Shown in pieces: positions 1 to 8,959 of a stretch of DNA of 58,761 bases; position 1 is the stretch's first letter, and each line of letters begins with the position of its first letter. The notes beneath the pieces were generated by a model. The model searched no databases, was not told the DNA's origin, and worked only from the letters and a program-made list of their open reading frames with translations. The stretch is from Erysipelotrichaceae bacterium OttesenSCG-928-M19. GTDB taxonomy: Bacteria > Bacillota_I > Bacilli_A > JAJDGJ01. The position numbers were made by a program, and so were the translations under genes. The stretch spans positions 1-58,761 of the forward strand of contig JAJDGJ010000003.1 of NCBI GenBank assembly GCA_030265585.1, read 5' to 3'.

Positions 1-39
1 GCATCTCTAATTTACTAGTGGTAATATTAATAAGAGTAG

Positions 40-543
40 GTGATCATTATTAATCCAATTATAAAAAAAATCATGAGAATTGCTGCTGCTATTATTTTTG
101 TCATAATACTTTTAGCTATCTTTAATCCTGAAGAAGAAAAAAGATTCACACAATATAAGTTTGCCCAGTTAAGAAATCAAGAAAATTTCAATTATGTAAC
201 TAGTACCGAATGGCGTACTTTTAATGAAGCTTATAAGTTTGCTATCGAGGTCCCTGATTTTAAAGGTGATATTTTAAGTGCAGGCACATATGAAATGAAA
301 ATTGTTGACTTTGCAGACTATCGAAATGTTGTTCCACCAACATATAAAATTTTTGTTGGTAAAAATTATGATAAAATACAAGATTTAGCAGAATTAGAAC
401 CACGTTTAATTGTTGGTGGTAAAAACAATCAAGATAAAATTTATGAATTAGAGGTTAAAAAAGGTGATTATGTTTATATAATTCCCCAAATGAGTCGCGA
501 AAGAGTAAGTGGCTATATTTATTTAGAAATGAAGAACAATTAA
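40..543 (+). CDS. Hypothetical membrane-anchored protein
   Basis: I do not recognise a family. One hydrophobic segment near the N terminus (about residues 12-27) is followed by a charged region and then a soluble C-terminal domain. That domain has an SAGTYEMKI stretch near residue 83 and a VKKGDYVYI stretch near 140. These resemble the small beta-rich modules with G-(T)YE and KKGD motifs seen in many Gram-positive surface proteins, so an extracytoplasmic location is likely. The start is uncertain: GTG at 40, ATT at 49 (after a GGTGAT site) or ATG at 73 are all possible. The gene ends 38 bases before the glpK start codon with no terminator, so the two may be co-transcribed. Confidence 0.6.
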   Translation: MIIINPIIKKIMRIAAAIIFVIILLAIFNPEEEKRFTQYKFAQLRNQENFNYVTSTEWRTFNEAYKFAIEVPDFKGDILSAGTYEMKIVDFADYRNVVPPTYKIFVGKNYDKIQDLAELEPRLIVGGKNNQDKIYELEVKKGDYVYIIPQMSRERVSGYIYLEMKNN

Positions 544-581
544 AAGCAATAATTGTTCTCTTTTAGTGTGAGGTGTTTATA

Positions 582-2078
582 ATGGAAAAATATATTTTAG
601 CTATTGATCAAGGAACTTCATCAACACGAGCTATTGTCTTTAATAAAGAGGGTCACGTTAAAGCTATGGCCCAGCAAGAATTAACTAATTATTTTCCTCA
701 TCCTGGTTGGGTTGAACAGGATGCTGTTGAAATATGGTTATCAACGCTAGCAGTTCTCTCCCAATTATTTATCAAAGAAAGCATCAAACCAGAGCAAATT
801 AAAGCTATCGGAATTACCAATCAAAGAGAGACTACCGTCATCTGGGATAAAAATACTGGAATACCTGTTTATAATGCGATTGTCTGGCAATCAAGACAAA
901 GTTCCGATATTTGTGAGTTTCTTATCGAAAATAATTATCAGGAAATTTTTCAAAATAAAACAGGATTACCAATTGATGCTTATTTTTCAGCAACCAAGAT
1001 AAAATGGCTGTTTGATAATGTCACTGGTGTTAAAGAGAAAGCTAATAATGGTGATTTGTTATTTGGTACTATTGATACGTGGTTATTGTGGAATCTCTCC
1101 AAAAACAAAGTTCACTTTACTGACTACACTAATGCTTCTAGAACAATGATTTACAATATCTATGATTTAAAATGGGATCAAGAGTTATTGGATATATTAG
1201 AAATACCAACTAGTATTCTTCCAAAAGTTAAGGATTCTTCACAAATTTATGATTATACTAATCCTGCCCATTTCTTTGGTTTAGAAATACCAATTGCGGG
1301 CATGGCAGGTGATCAACAAGCTGCTCTTTTTGGACAAGCTTGCTTTGAGGCTGGTTCAATGAAAAACACCTATGGCACAGGATGTTTTATGTTGATGAAT
1401 ACTGCCCATAAACCTGTTAAATCAAAAAATGGTTTGATTACTACGATAGCTTGGGGCTTAGATAATAAAATAACTTATGCCTTAGAGGGTTCTATTTTTG
1501 TTGCTGGTAGTGCTGTTCAATGGTTGCGTGATAGTCTAAAAATAATTGATACGGCTGCACAATCAGAAACTGATGCACAAAAAGTAGCTGATAATGGAGG
1601 TGTCTATCTTGTTCCCGCTTTTGTAGGATTAGGTTCACCATACTGGGATATGGATGCAAAAGCAGCCATCTTTGGTTTAACAAGAGGTTCAACAAAGCAT
1701 CATATAACTAGAGCTACATTAGAAGCAATTGCTTATCAAACTAAGGATATTATTGAAATAATGTGTCAAGAAGCTAACTTAGAATTAAAAACTTTAAAAG
1801 TTGATGGTGGAGCAACAGCAAATAGTCTACTAATGCAATTTCAGGCAGATATCTTAGATACAGATATTGTATTACCAACTAATAGCGAAACAACAGCATT
1901 AGGCGCTGCCTATTTAGCTGGTTTAGCGTGTAATTACTATGATTCACTTGCTGATATAAAAAATAATTGGCAAATTAATAAAGAATATCATAGTAAAATG
2001 ACTAAGCCAATTAGAGAGAAATACTATCGAAATTGGAAGAAAGCTATTGAAGCTACTAAATTATTTAAAGAAGAATAA
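582..2078 (+). CDS. glpK: Glycerol kinase
   Basis: FGGY-family kinase of 498 residues, the usual length, phosphorylating glycerol to sn-glycerol 3-phosphate with ATP in the cytoplasm. The N-terminal phosphate-binding loop [12 protein letters not shown] (from residue 9), the [14 protein letters not shown] segment, GTGCFML and the C-terminal [16 protein letters not shown] motif are all present. His230 in the HFFG segment sits where Gram-positive glycerol kinases are activated by phospho-HPr (His232 in Enterococcus), so PTS control is plausible. ATG 582 is preferred over an in-frame GTG at 573 because the TGAGGTG ribosome site at 569-575 overlaps that GTG. No glpF or glpO lies next to it. A strong terminator follows. 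Confidence 0.96.
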   Translation: MEKYILAIDQGTSSTRAIVFNKEGHVKAMAQQELTNYFPHPGWVEQDAVEIWLSTLAVLSQLFIKESIKPEQIKAIGITNQRETTVIWDKNTGIPVYNAIVWQSRQSSDICEFLIENNYQEIFQNKTGLPIDAYFSATKIKWLFDNVTGVKEKANNGDLLFGTIDTWLLWNLSKNKVHFTDYTNASRTMIYNIYDLKWDQELLDILEIPTSILPKVKDSSQIYDYTNPAHFFGLEIPIAGMAGDQQAALFGQACFEAGSMKNTYGTGCFMLMNTAHKPVKSKNGLITTIAWGLDNKITYALEGSIFVAGSAVQWLRDSLKIIDTAAQSETDAQKVADNGGVYLVPAFVGLGSPYWDMDAKAAIFGLTRGSTKHHITRATLEAIAYQTKDIIEIMCQEANLELKTLKVDGGATANSLLMQFQADILDTDIVLPTNSETTALGAAYLAGLACNYYDSLADIKNNWQINKEYHSKMTKPIREKYYRNWKKAIEATKLFKEE

Positions 2079-2092
2079 GTTAAATAACGATT

Positions 2093-2116
2093 AAAAACCG
2101 CTAAATGCGGTTTTTT
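2093..2116. terminator. Bidirectional terminator between glpK and lysE
   Basis: A 9-bp stem (AAAAACCGC at 2093-2101 with GCGGTTTTT at 2107-2115) has a 5-base loop and ends in T residues. The A-run on the other side lets it also terminate the convergent lysE-like gene, whose stop codon abuts it. Confidence 0.85.
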
Positions 2117-2728
2117 CTATTTCATAAACATATCTTGAGCTAGTATAATAAAATCATAAAATAATTTTAGGCCATAGAAAATAATAACACTACCACAAAC
2201 TATATTAATAATACGTAAAACTTTATTAGTAATAACATTGGAAAAGAAACTAATAATCGTTGTCACTGTTAGAAACCAAGTAGCAGAGGCACACATTACA
2301 CCAATAATAAACATGATTCCATAATCTTTAGAGGCACCCAAAAGAAGACTACCATCAACAATAGCTTGCGGATTAAACCACGTTACAACACAAGCAGTAG
2401 CTATTAATTTAAGCCAAGGCATATCAACTTCAACAGAAGTATCAAGTTCGCTCTTTGATTTAATAATACTATATCCAATATAGATAACAACTAAACTACC
2501 AATCAACAATACTAAGAATCTTAATATATCAGATTGTTGCATAATAGTGCCTAAACCATAAAAACATATTAAAGCAAGCGTAACATCAAAAAAAGTAATT
2601 ATTAAAGCTGTCATATATGCTCTAAATTTAGTTTGTGACAACGCTGAATTAATAACAAATAAATTTTGAAGTCCAATTGGTGCAACATAAGCAAAGCCAA
2701 TTCCTAAACCAATTAAAAATATATTCAT
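2117..2728 (-). CDS. LysE/ArgO-family amino acid exporter
   Basis: Integral membrane protein of 203 residues with about six hydrophobic segments, the size of the LysE superfamily. The N-terminal AYVAPIGLQNLFVIN segment matches the conserved P-x-GP-x-N signature of LysE/ArgO transporters, and TWFNPQAIVDG near residue 115 matches the second conserved repeat. It probably exports a basic or other amino acid from the cytoplasm. It is divergent from a MocR-type regulator, which is a frequent arrangement and suggests that this regulator controls it. The substrate cannot be told from sequence. A TATAAT box lies at 2770-2775 on the minus strand. Confidence 0.85.
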   Translation of the reverse strand: MNIFLIGLGIGFAYVAPIGLQNLFVINSALSQTKFRAYMTALIITFFDVTLALICFYGLGTIMQQSDILRFLVLLIGSLVVIYIGYSIIKSKSELDTSVEVDMPWLKLIATACVVTWFNPQAIVDGSLLLGASKDYGIMFIIGVMCASATWFLTVTTIISFFSNVITNKVLRIINIVCGSVIIFYGLKLFYDFIILAQDMFMK

Positions 2729-2757
2729 AAATAACCATCCTTTACAACCATTAGTAA

Positions 2758-2848
2758 TGTACTAGTACCATTATATCGATTTAATTATATTGTGTACCCA
2801 ACCAAAATATTTTTTTTGCCCAACCACTTACTAAATTTATGTTATACT
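2758..2848. promoter_or_regulatory. Divergent promoter region with direct repeats
   Basis: The intergenic region between lysE-like and mocR-like genes carries two identical CCCAACCA octamers at 2797-2804 and 2819-2826, 22 bp apart (two helical turns on the same face). A palindromic GTACTAGTAC lies at 2759-2768. The minus-strand -10 is at 2770-2775 and the plus-strand -10 (TATACT) at 2843-2848. MocR/GabR dimers are known to bind direct repeats, so the octamers are the best operator candidates. This is an inference. Confidence 0.5.
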
Positions 2849-2864
2849 GTATTAAGGTGATCTT

Positions 2865-4337
2865 ATGCAAAAAAATAAAATTACAATTGAAGCAATTGAC
2901 TGGCAACCTAATAAAAACTCGAAAATACCTTTATATCAACAAATCATTGATTATATCAGTAAAAAAATTACTAGTGGGGCATGGTTAATAAATGATATTA
3001 TCCCCTCACAACGTGAGCTTGCTAACAAATTTAAAGTTAACCGTAGTACGATTGTCTATGCTTTAGATGAATTAATTGCTTATGGAATATTAGAAACTGA
3101 ATCTGGTTCTGGAACAAAAGTAGCTAACAACACTTGGTCTTTGCTTTATAATGATAATAATTTAAATTGGAAAACTTATATCAATGCTGGTGAGTTTATA
3201 GAGAATATCCCAACTATACAAATTATTAACGAATTAGAGTTTAAAGACTACATCCGCTTAAGCACTGGTGAGTTAGCACCTAAATTATTTCCTTTGCAAA
3301 AATTTCAAAAAATTTCTAGTCTATTAACTAATAAAATTACTTCGTTAAATTATCTTGGACCTCTTGGTTTGCTAGAATTAAGAGAAGAGTTAGTCAAACA
3401 TTTAGCAAAAGTTAACATTAAAGCAACCACAGATAATATTCTGATTACTTCAGGCTCATTGCAAGCTTTACAACTATTATCGATTGCAATGATTAAACCA
3501 AATGCAAAAGTATATACTGAAACACCAACATATCTAAAATCACTACAGTTGTTTCAATCCGCAAAAATAAACTTAAAAGGTATCGAAATGGATCAAGAAG
3601 GTATCAAATATTGGCAAATTAATAAGGATAACAATGACAGTACATTTTTGTACACTATTCCTGATTTTCATAATCCAACAGGTATTACTTGCTCATTAAC
3701 GCGAAGAGAAGAGTTATTAAAGTTTGCACAAGCTAATCAGCTAGCCATAATCGAAGATAGTGCTTATACTGAACTATATATTGATGAACAACCGCCACCA
3801 TCATTAAAATCACTAGACAACTCTAATCAAGTACTTTATTTAGGCACAGCCTCAAAATCATTAGCACCAGGTCTACGTGTTGGTTGGATAGTAGGCCCTG
3901 AGTCAATTATTAAACGATTAGGTGATGTTAAGATGCAGATTGATTATGGGGCTAGTTCAATGTCACAATGGCTAATGTATGAGTTTTTTCATTCAGGAGA
4001 ATATGATAATCATTTACAAAATATTAGACAAGAATTAAAAAAGCGAAGGGATGAAATCTTAAGCTTTCTTAATGAAAACTTCAACAAACATGCTAGTTGG
4101 ACAATTCCCAAAGGTGGCTTTTATATTTATATCCAATTTAATCAAAAAATATCAATAGAAACACTATTTAAAAAAGCATTGCATAAAAAAATATTACTTA
4201 ATCCTGGTAATATTTATGATTATAAAGACAACAATGCAATTAGAGTTTCTTATGTATATGAAGATATTGAGACTCTAAAAGAAAGTCTGTTAGTAATATT
4301 AAAATTAATAAAAAGCGAAGAAAAACAGGGAAAATAA
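2865..4337 (+). CDS. MocR/GabR-family PLP-dependent transcription regulator
   Basis: Chimeric regulator of 490 residues. A GntR-type winged helix (about residues 15-85, with PSQRELANKFKVNRSTI in the recognition region) is fused to an aminotransferase-like fold (about 115-480). The PLP-binding lysine is K331 in TASKSLAPGLRVGW, and the PDFHNPTG motif of fold-type I enzymes is present near residue 265. Such proteins sense an amine or PLP ligand and regulate a nearby gene, here most likely the divergent LysE-like exporter. The start is set by an AAGGTGAT ribosome site three bases upstream. It could be PdxR-like, but no pdxST genes are in view. Confidence 0.9.
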   Translation: MQKNKITIEAIDWQPNKNSKIPLYQQIIDYISKKITSGAWLINDIIPSQRELANKFKVNRSTIVYALDELIAYGILETESGSGTKVANNTWSLLYNDNNLNWKTYINAGEFIENIPTIQIINELEFKDYIRLSTGELAPKLFPLQKFQKISSLLTNKITSLNYLGPLGLLELREELVKHLAKVNIKATTDNILITSGSLQALQLLSIAMIKPNAKVYTETPTYLKSLQLFQSAKINLKGIEMDQEGIKYWQINKDNNDSTFLYTIPDFHNPTGITCSLTRREELLKFAQANQLAIIEDSAYTELYIDEQPPPSLKSLDNSNQVLYLGTASKSLAPGLRVGWIVGPESIIKRLGDVKMQIDYGASSMSQWLMYEFFHSGEYDNHLQNIRQELKKRRDEILSFLNENFNKHASWTIPKGGFYIYIQFNQKISIETLFKKALHKKILLNPGNIYDYKDNNAIRVSYVYEDIETLKESLLVILKLIKSEEKQGK

Positions 4338-4346
4338 ATCCCTGTT

Positions 4347-5303
4347 TTATTTTAAATAATCTGATAACTTTAGCATCTCTGTAACATCATGTATCTCTAA
4401 AATAAGTGCCTCATCTAATGCTGTATCATAGAAATCAATTCCGTTACTGCCAATTGCAAGATTATATTTTCCTGCAGCAATTAAACGTCCTGCATAAGAG
4501 CCAAACTCAGATGCTAGATAACGATCTAATGCTGATGGTGAGCCACCTCGCTGAATATAACCTAGAATTGTTGAACGAGTTTCAACATTTGTTCTTTCTT
4601 CAATTTGCTGAGCTAGTTCAATAATATCACAAATATTTTCTACCATAACAAATAAAGTATTATTATGATTACTTATTTTTCGTGCTTCAACTATTGAACA
4701 AATTTTATCAAGATCAACACTATCTTTATCAATGAAAACTTCCTCAACGCCAGAAGCTATTCCAGAACGTAAAGCAATCTCTCCACAATTACGTCCCATT
4801 ACCTCAATTATCGAACAACGACTATGAGAACTAGAGTTATCTTTAATTCGGTCAATTGCCTCGACAACTGTATTAGTGGCACTATCATGACCAACCGCTA
4901 ACTTAGTTGATTGAACATCATTATCAATCGTTGCAGGAATACAAATAACTTTAATACCAAATTTACTAATTCTTTGAGCACCTTTATAACTACCCTCACC
5001 ACCAATAACAACTAAATATTCAATGTCTTGATTAAGTAAGTTTAAAGCAGCATGTTGACAAACTTCATCTTTCATAAAATCTGCAAAGCGCGCTGTTTTT
5101 AAAAAAGTACCACCACGATTAATAATATCAGAAACATCACGGCTTTTTAATTGAAAAATGTTATTATTATATAATCCTAAATAACCATTTTCAACACCAT
5201 AGACATCCATTCCTAAATTAAGACAAGTTCGTGTTAATGCTCTAATAGCGGCATTCATTCCTGGAGCATCACCACCAGAGGTCAGTACTGCAACCTTTTT
5301 CAT
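4347..5303 (-). CDS. pfkA: 6-phosphofructokinase, divergent active site
   Basis: PfkA-type kinase of 318 residues that aligns without gaps to Bacillus numbering. Conserved are G11-D12 (SGGDAPGMN), R72, T125/D127/D129 (TIDND), R162, E222, R243 and R252, and the allosteric arginines R21 and R25. Two positions differ from the usual ATP enzymes: Mg-binding D103 is Glu (GGEGSYKGA) and H249 is Tyr (LGYIQRGG). G104 argues for ATP rather than pyrophosphate. The start codon lies 2 bases after the thrS stop and its ribosome site is inside the thrS 3' end, so it is probably co-transcribed with the T-box-controlled thrS. The usual pfkA-pyk pairing is split by thrS. Confidence 0.9.
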   Translation of the reverse strand: MKKVAVLTSGGDAPGMNAAIRALTRTCLNLGMDVYGVENGYLGLYNNNIFQLKSRDVSDIINRGGTFLKTARFADFMKDEVCQHAALNLLNQDIEYLVVIGGEGSYKGAQRISKFGIKVICIPATIDNDVQSTKLAVGHDSATNTVVEAIDRIKDNSSSHSRCSIIEVMGRNCGEIALRSGIASGVEEVFIDKDSVDLDKICSIVEARKISNHNNTLFVMVENICDIIELAQQIEERTNVETRSTILGYIQRGGSPSALDRYLASEFGSYAGRLIAAGKYNLAIGSNGIDFYDTALDEALILEIHDVTEMLKLSDYLK

Positions 5304-5305
5304 TC

Positions 5306-7204
5306 CTAATTTCCTTTTGACTCAATATCTTTATTAATTAACGCCATGAACTCAGCAACTGGTACTGTAACTTGCTCTTCACTTCCATATTTACGATATG
5401 TAACTGAATTATTTTTTACTTCTTCATCACCAATTACAAGTGAATATGGTATTTTATTAACTTGAGCATCTCTAATTAAATAACCTAGTTTTTCCTCTCT
5501 GCTATCGACACTTGATCTTAAATCAGCAGCAAAGAATTTTTGATTTAATTCATAAGCATAATCTTGATGAACTTCACTTACTGGAATAATCTTAATTTGT
5601 TCAGGAGCTAACCAAGTTGGAAATGCTCCTACATAGTGCTCAATTAGGATACCCATAAATCTTTCAATTGATCCTAGACAAGTTCTATGTAACATAATAG
5701 GTCTTTGCTTTGAGCCATCTGCTGCGACATAAGTCATATCGAATCTTTCTGGTAAATTCATATCTAATTGAATAGTTCCACACTGCCAAACTCGTCCAAT
5801 TGAATCTTTTAATTTAAAGTCTAGTTTAGGACCATAGAATGCTCCATCACCTTCATTAATTGTAAAATCATAACCACCTGCATTAGCTGCTTTAGCAAGA
5901 GCAGCTTCTGATTGTTCCCAAATTTCATCACTTCCAATAGCATTATCTGGTTTTGTTGATAACTCCATTGCAAAAGTTAATCCAAAAGTTGAATATACTT
6001 CTTCAAATAATTTAATAATTCCAATTACTTCTTCTTCAATTTGATCTGGTCTAATATAAAGATGAGCATCATCTTGAGTAAAACATCTAACTCTAAATAA
6101 ACCATGTAAAGCACCACTTGCTTCATGACGATGGACAATTCCTAATTCACCAACACGCATTGGCAAATCACGATATGAGTGAATATCATTTTTATAAACT
6201 AAGATTCCACCTGGACAATTCATTGGTTTGATTGCAAACTCATGTTTATCAATTTCAGATAAATACATATTTTCTTTATAAGTAAACCAGTGTCCTGATA
6301 CTTCCCAAAGCTCTTTATTAAGCATGATTGGTGTTTGTATCATTTTATAGCCAGCCTTTTTATGAACCTTATGCCAGAATTTTAGTAATTCATCTTTAAT
6401 AATCATCCCTTTTGGTAAAAAGAATGGAAAGCCTGGACCATATTCACTTAACATAAATAAATCAAGCTCTTTACCTAATTTTCGATGATCCCTCTTTTTC
6501 GCTTCTTCTAAAAATTCTAAATGAGCTGCTAATTCCTCTTTACTCTTTTTAGCAACACCATATATTCTTTGTAACATTTTATTATCTGAATCACCACGCC
6601 AATAAGCTCCAGCAAGTGATAATAATTTAAAGTTTTTGATTAACTTAGTATTCTCAACATGAGGTCCACGACATAAATCAACAAACTCACCTTGGCGATA
6701 TAAAGTTATTACTTGATCTTCTAATCCTTCTATTAATTCAACTTTATATTCATCATCAGCAAACATTTTTAAAGCTTCATCTTTACTAACAACTACTCTC
6801 TCTATCGGAATTGCTTCAGAAACAATTTTACTCATTTCTTTCTCTATTTTAACTAAATCTTCCTCTAAAATTTGTACTGGAGCATCCATATCATAATAGA
6901 AGCCACCTTCAATTGTTGGACCCACACCAAATTTAGTATTTGGATATAATCTTGTCACAGCGTGAGCTAACAAATGCGCAGCAGAATGATTTAAGATATC
7001 CTCTGCTTCTTCATCTTCTAATTTAATTAATTTAATTTTTGCATCAGCTTCAATTGGACGCCCTAATTCATAAATCTCATCGTTAACATAACCCGCAATT
7101 ACATCTTTTCGCAAAGATTTTGAAATATTTTCAGCAATTTCACCAAGCGTAATGCCAGAGTCAAACTCCTCTACACTTCCATCTAAAAACTCAATTTTAA
7201 TCAT
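5306..7204 (-). CDS. thrS: Threonine--tRNA ligase
   Basis: Class II aminoacyl-tRNA synthetase of 632 residues, normal length. Domain order is TGS (1-60), the HxxxH second additional domain (HSAAHLLAH near 72), the catalytic core with NCPGG supplying the zinc cysteine, FRVRCFTQDDAH motif 2 and HRTCLGSIERF motif 3, and the C-terminal anticodon-binding domain. It charges tRNA-Thr. ATG 7204 is chosen because AAAGGA precedes it by a proper distance; an in-frame ATG 9 bases upstream is inside that site, and further upstream lies the T-box. Its expression should be controlled by the tRNA-Thr T-box. It reads on into pfkA with no terminator visible between them. Confidence 0.97.
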   Translation of the reverse strand: MIKIEFLDGSVEEFDSGITLGEIAENISKSLRKDVIAGYVNDEIYELGRPIEADAKIKLIKLEDEEAEDILNHSAAHLLAHAVTRLYPNTKFGVGPTIEGGFYYDMDAPVQILEEDLVKIEKEMSKIVSEAIPIERVVVSKDEALKMFADDEYKVELIEGLEDQVITLYRQGEFVDLCRGPHVENTKLIKNFKLLSLAGAYWRGDSDNKMLQRIYGVAKKSKEELAAHLEFLEEAKKRDHRKLGKELDLFMLSEYGPGFPFFLPKGMIIKDELLKFWHKVHKKAGYKMIQTPIMLNKELWEVSGHWFTYKENMYLSEIDKHEFAIKPMNCPGGILVYKNDIHSYRDLPMRVGELGIVHRHEASGALHGLFRVRCFTQDDAHLYIRPDQIEEEVIGIIKLFEEVYSTFGLTFAMELSTKPDNAIGSDEIWEQSEAALAKAANAGGYDFTINEGDGAFYGPKLDFKLKDSIGRVWQCGTIQLDMNLPERFDMTYVAADGSKQRPIMLHRTCLGSIERFMGILIEHYVGAFPTWLAPEQIKIIPVSEVHQDYAYELNQKFFAADLRSSVDSREEKLGYLIRDAQVNKIPYSLVIGDEEVKNNSVTYRKYGSEEQVTVPVAEFMALINKDIESKGN

Positions 7205-7230
7205 CTTAATCATCCTTTCTTTTTTAAATA

Positions 7231-7454
7231 AAAAAAAGTTCATCCCAAAGGACGAACATTCGCGGTACCACCTTAATTTACTCGACAATAATAATTATCA
7301 AGCCTCTAACTTTTTAACGCAAAGTAACGGCACACTTTTTCAAGGGCAGTTCATAGGGAGTAATTATAACACTATCCTATTTGGCTTCCACCAGTCCAAA
7401 CTCGCTATAAGTATTCATCTTATAATCATATCCTAATCACAACATTTGTGTATA
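7231..7454 (-). ncRNA. T-box leader (tRNA-Thr responsive) with terminator
   Basis: The canonical T-box sequence AAGGTGGTACCGCG lies on the minus strand at 7261-7274. It is followed by a terminator: a GTTCGTCC/GGATGAAC stem at 7238-7257 with a T-run at 7231-7237. Stem I is recognisable by GGACTGGTGGAAGCC, and an 8-bp helix there is flanked by a candidate threonine specifier ACT at 7359-7361. Uncharged tRNA-Thr should stabilise the antiterminator and allow thrS expression. The specifier assignment fits the downstream gene. This leader accounts for the gene-free 7205-7513 stretch together with its promoter. Confidence 0.93.
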
Positions 7455-7460
7455 GACCAC

Positions 7461-7489
7461 ATTATAGCACTAGTTAAATATATGTGCAA
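7461..7489 (-). promoter_or_regulatory. Promoter of the T-box/thrS transcript
   Basis: On the minus strand TTGCAC (7484-7489) and TATAAT (7461-7466) are separated by 17 bp. This is a near-consensus vegetative promoter placing the start about 7454, just before the T-box stem I. Confidence 0.8.
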
Positions 7490-7513
7490 GTGTTTTGAAT
7501 AATTTTTATTTTA

Positions 7514-8932
7514 TTAATACTCAACAGCATGAATTTTTAAAAAATTAGTAATCGGAGTTCCATCAGGATGTCCACCAGTAACAATAACAAAATCTCCTTT
7601 ATTTAAACCAATATTCTTAGCCTCCATATTAACTATTTCATACTTTGATTCAATGCTTTGATAAACTCCTTTTTTAATTCCGATAACACCCCAATATAAT
7701 GCTAACGAATACAAAGCACTATCATATTGTGATAAAGCATAAATCGGACAAGTTGGACGATATTTGGAAATTTGATGAGCCGTCGCCCCACTTTCTGTAA
7801 AACAAAAAATTGCCTTTGCATCTATTTTAGCTGCTAATTCAACTGCACTAATCCCAATACCATCGTAAGGATTATTACTAACGCCATCAATAAATTTCTT
7901 TAGAATTTTATTGTGATCAATTGTTTCTTCTGAACGAGAAACAATTTTACTCATAAACGTTAAAGCTTGAATCGGATATTCACCCTTAGCTGTTTCTCCT
8001 GAGAGCATTACTGCATCAACACCATCTATCACAGCACGAGCCACATCACCAACTTCTGCTCTAGTTGGACGTGGATGTTTTTCCATTGAATCTAGCATAT
8101 GTGTTGCCACAATAACAGGTTTGCCGATATTATTGCATTTTTCACAAATTTTCATTTGAACTAAAGGAACATCTTCCATTGGTATCTCAGTGCCTAAATC
8201 GCCACGTGCTATCATAATACCATCAGCCTCTGCTAAAATACTATCAAGATTGTCAATGCCTTCTTGATTTTCAATTTTAGCAATAATTTGCATATCATTA
8301 CGATTATTTTGAAGACATAGTTTTCTTATTTGAGCAATGTCCTCTTTCCTTCTTGTAAAACTAGCTGCAATATAACTAGCTCCATTTTGACAAGCAAATT
8401 TAATGTCATTAATATCTTTCTGTGATAAAAAATCCATTCTCAATATAGCATTTGGGACATTAATTCCCTTATTTTCTAATAAGTAACCACTATTCATTAT
8501 TTTAGTTTGTATTCTATCATCATAAACATTAATAACTTCAAGCTCAATTAAACCATCATCAATTAAAATCTTACTTCCTTTAGTTACACATTCATTTAAA
8601 CGTGAATAGGACATCGAAATTGCCTTTGCATCACCAATAATTTCGTGCATATAAATATCTAAATAATTATCCTTCTCTAAATAAACTCGAGTATCCCTAA
8701 GCTTATTAACTCTAATTTCTGGTCCCTTAGTATCACAAAGCCAAGCTGTATAAGTAGCTAATTCCTTATTTAATTCATTTAAATATGCAATGTTTTTTAA
8801 GACTTCAGCATGTTGAGCATGAGAAAAATTTATACGTAAAACATTTAAACCATTCAAAATAGCTTCTCTTAAGATTTCTTTTGATTCGATAGCAGGCCCC
8901 ATAGTTGCAACTATCTTTGTTTTTTTAACCAT
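7514..8932 (-). CDS. pyk: Pyruvate kinase
   Basis: 472 residues, the standard length without the extra C-terminal PEP-utiliser domain found in Bacillus. The N-terminal KIVATMGPA and RINFSHA motifs, the catalytic lysine in IIAKIENQEG (about residue 220), MIARGDLGTEIP and the MLDSMEKHPRPTRAEV segment are intact. It converts phosphoenolpyruvate and ADP to pyruvate and ATP. The ribosome site AGGTG precedes ATG 8932. Only 27 bases separate it from the upstream DUF3592-like gene, so it may be in the same transcript. No hairpin terminator is seen before the thrS promoter. Confidence 0.96.
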   Translation of the reverse strand: MVKKTKIVATMGPAIESKEILREAILNGLNVLRINFSHAQHAEVLKNIAYLNELNKELATYTAWLCDTKGPEIRVNKLRDTRVYLEKDNYLDIYMHEIIGDAKAISMSYSRLNECVTKGSKILIDDGLIELEVINVYDDRIQTKIMNSGYLLENKGINVPNAILRMDFLSQKDINDIKFACQNGASYIAASFTRRKEDIAQIRKLCLQNNRNDMQIIAKIENQEGIDNLDSILAEADGIMIARGDLGTEIPMEDVPLVQMKICEKCNNIGKPVIVATHMLDSMEKHPRPTRAEVGDVARAVIDGVDAVMLSGETAKGEYPIQALTFMSKIVSRSEETIDHNKILKKFIDGVSNNPYDGIGISAVELAAKIDAKAIFCFTESGATAHQISKYRPTCPIYALSQYDSALYSLALYWGVIGIKKGVYQSIESKYEIVNMEAKNIGLNKGDFVIVTGGHPDGTPITNFLKIHAVEY

Positions 8933-8959
8933 TTAAATCACACCTGTTTTTATTATTTT

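Noticed and set aside
1492-1695. Antisense open frame inside glpK
   Set aside because: No ribosome site and the sense frame is a full glycerol kinase.
7152-7436. Plus-strand open frame over the T-box
   Set aside because: It lies opposite the T-box and the thrS start, which explain the sequence fully; the peptide has no family features.
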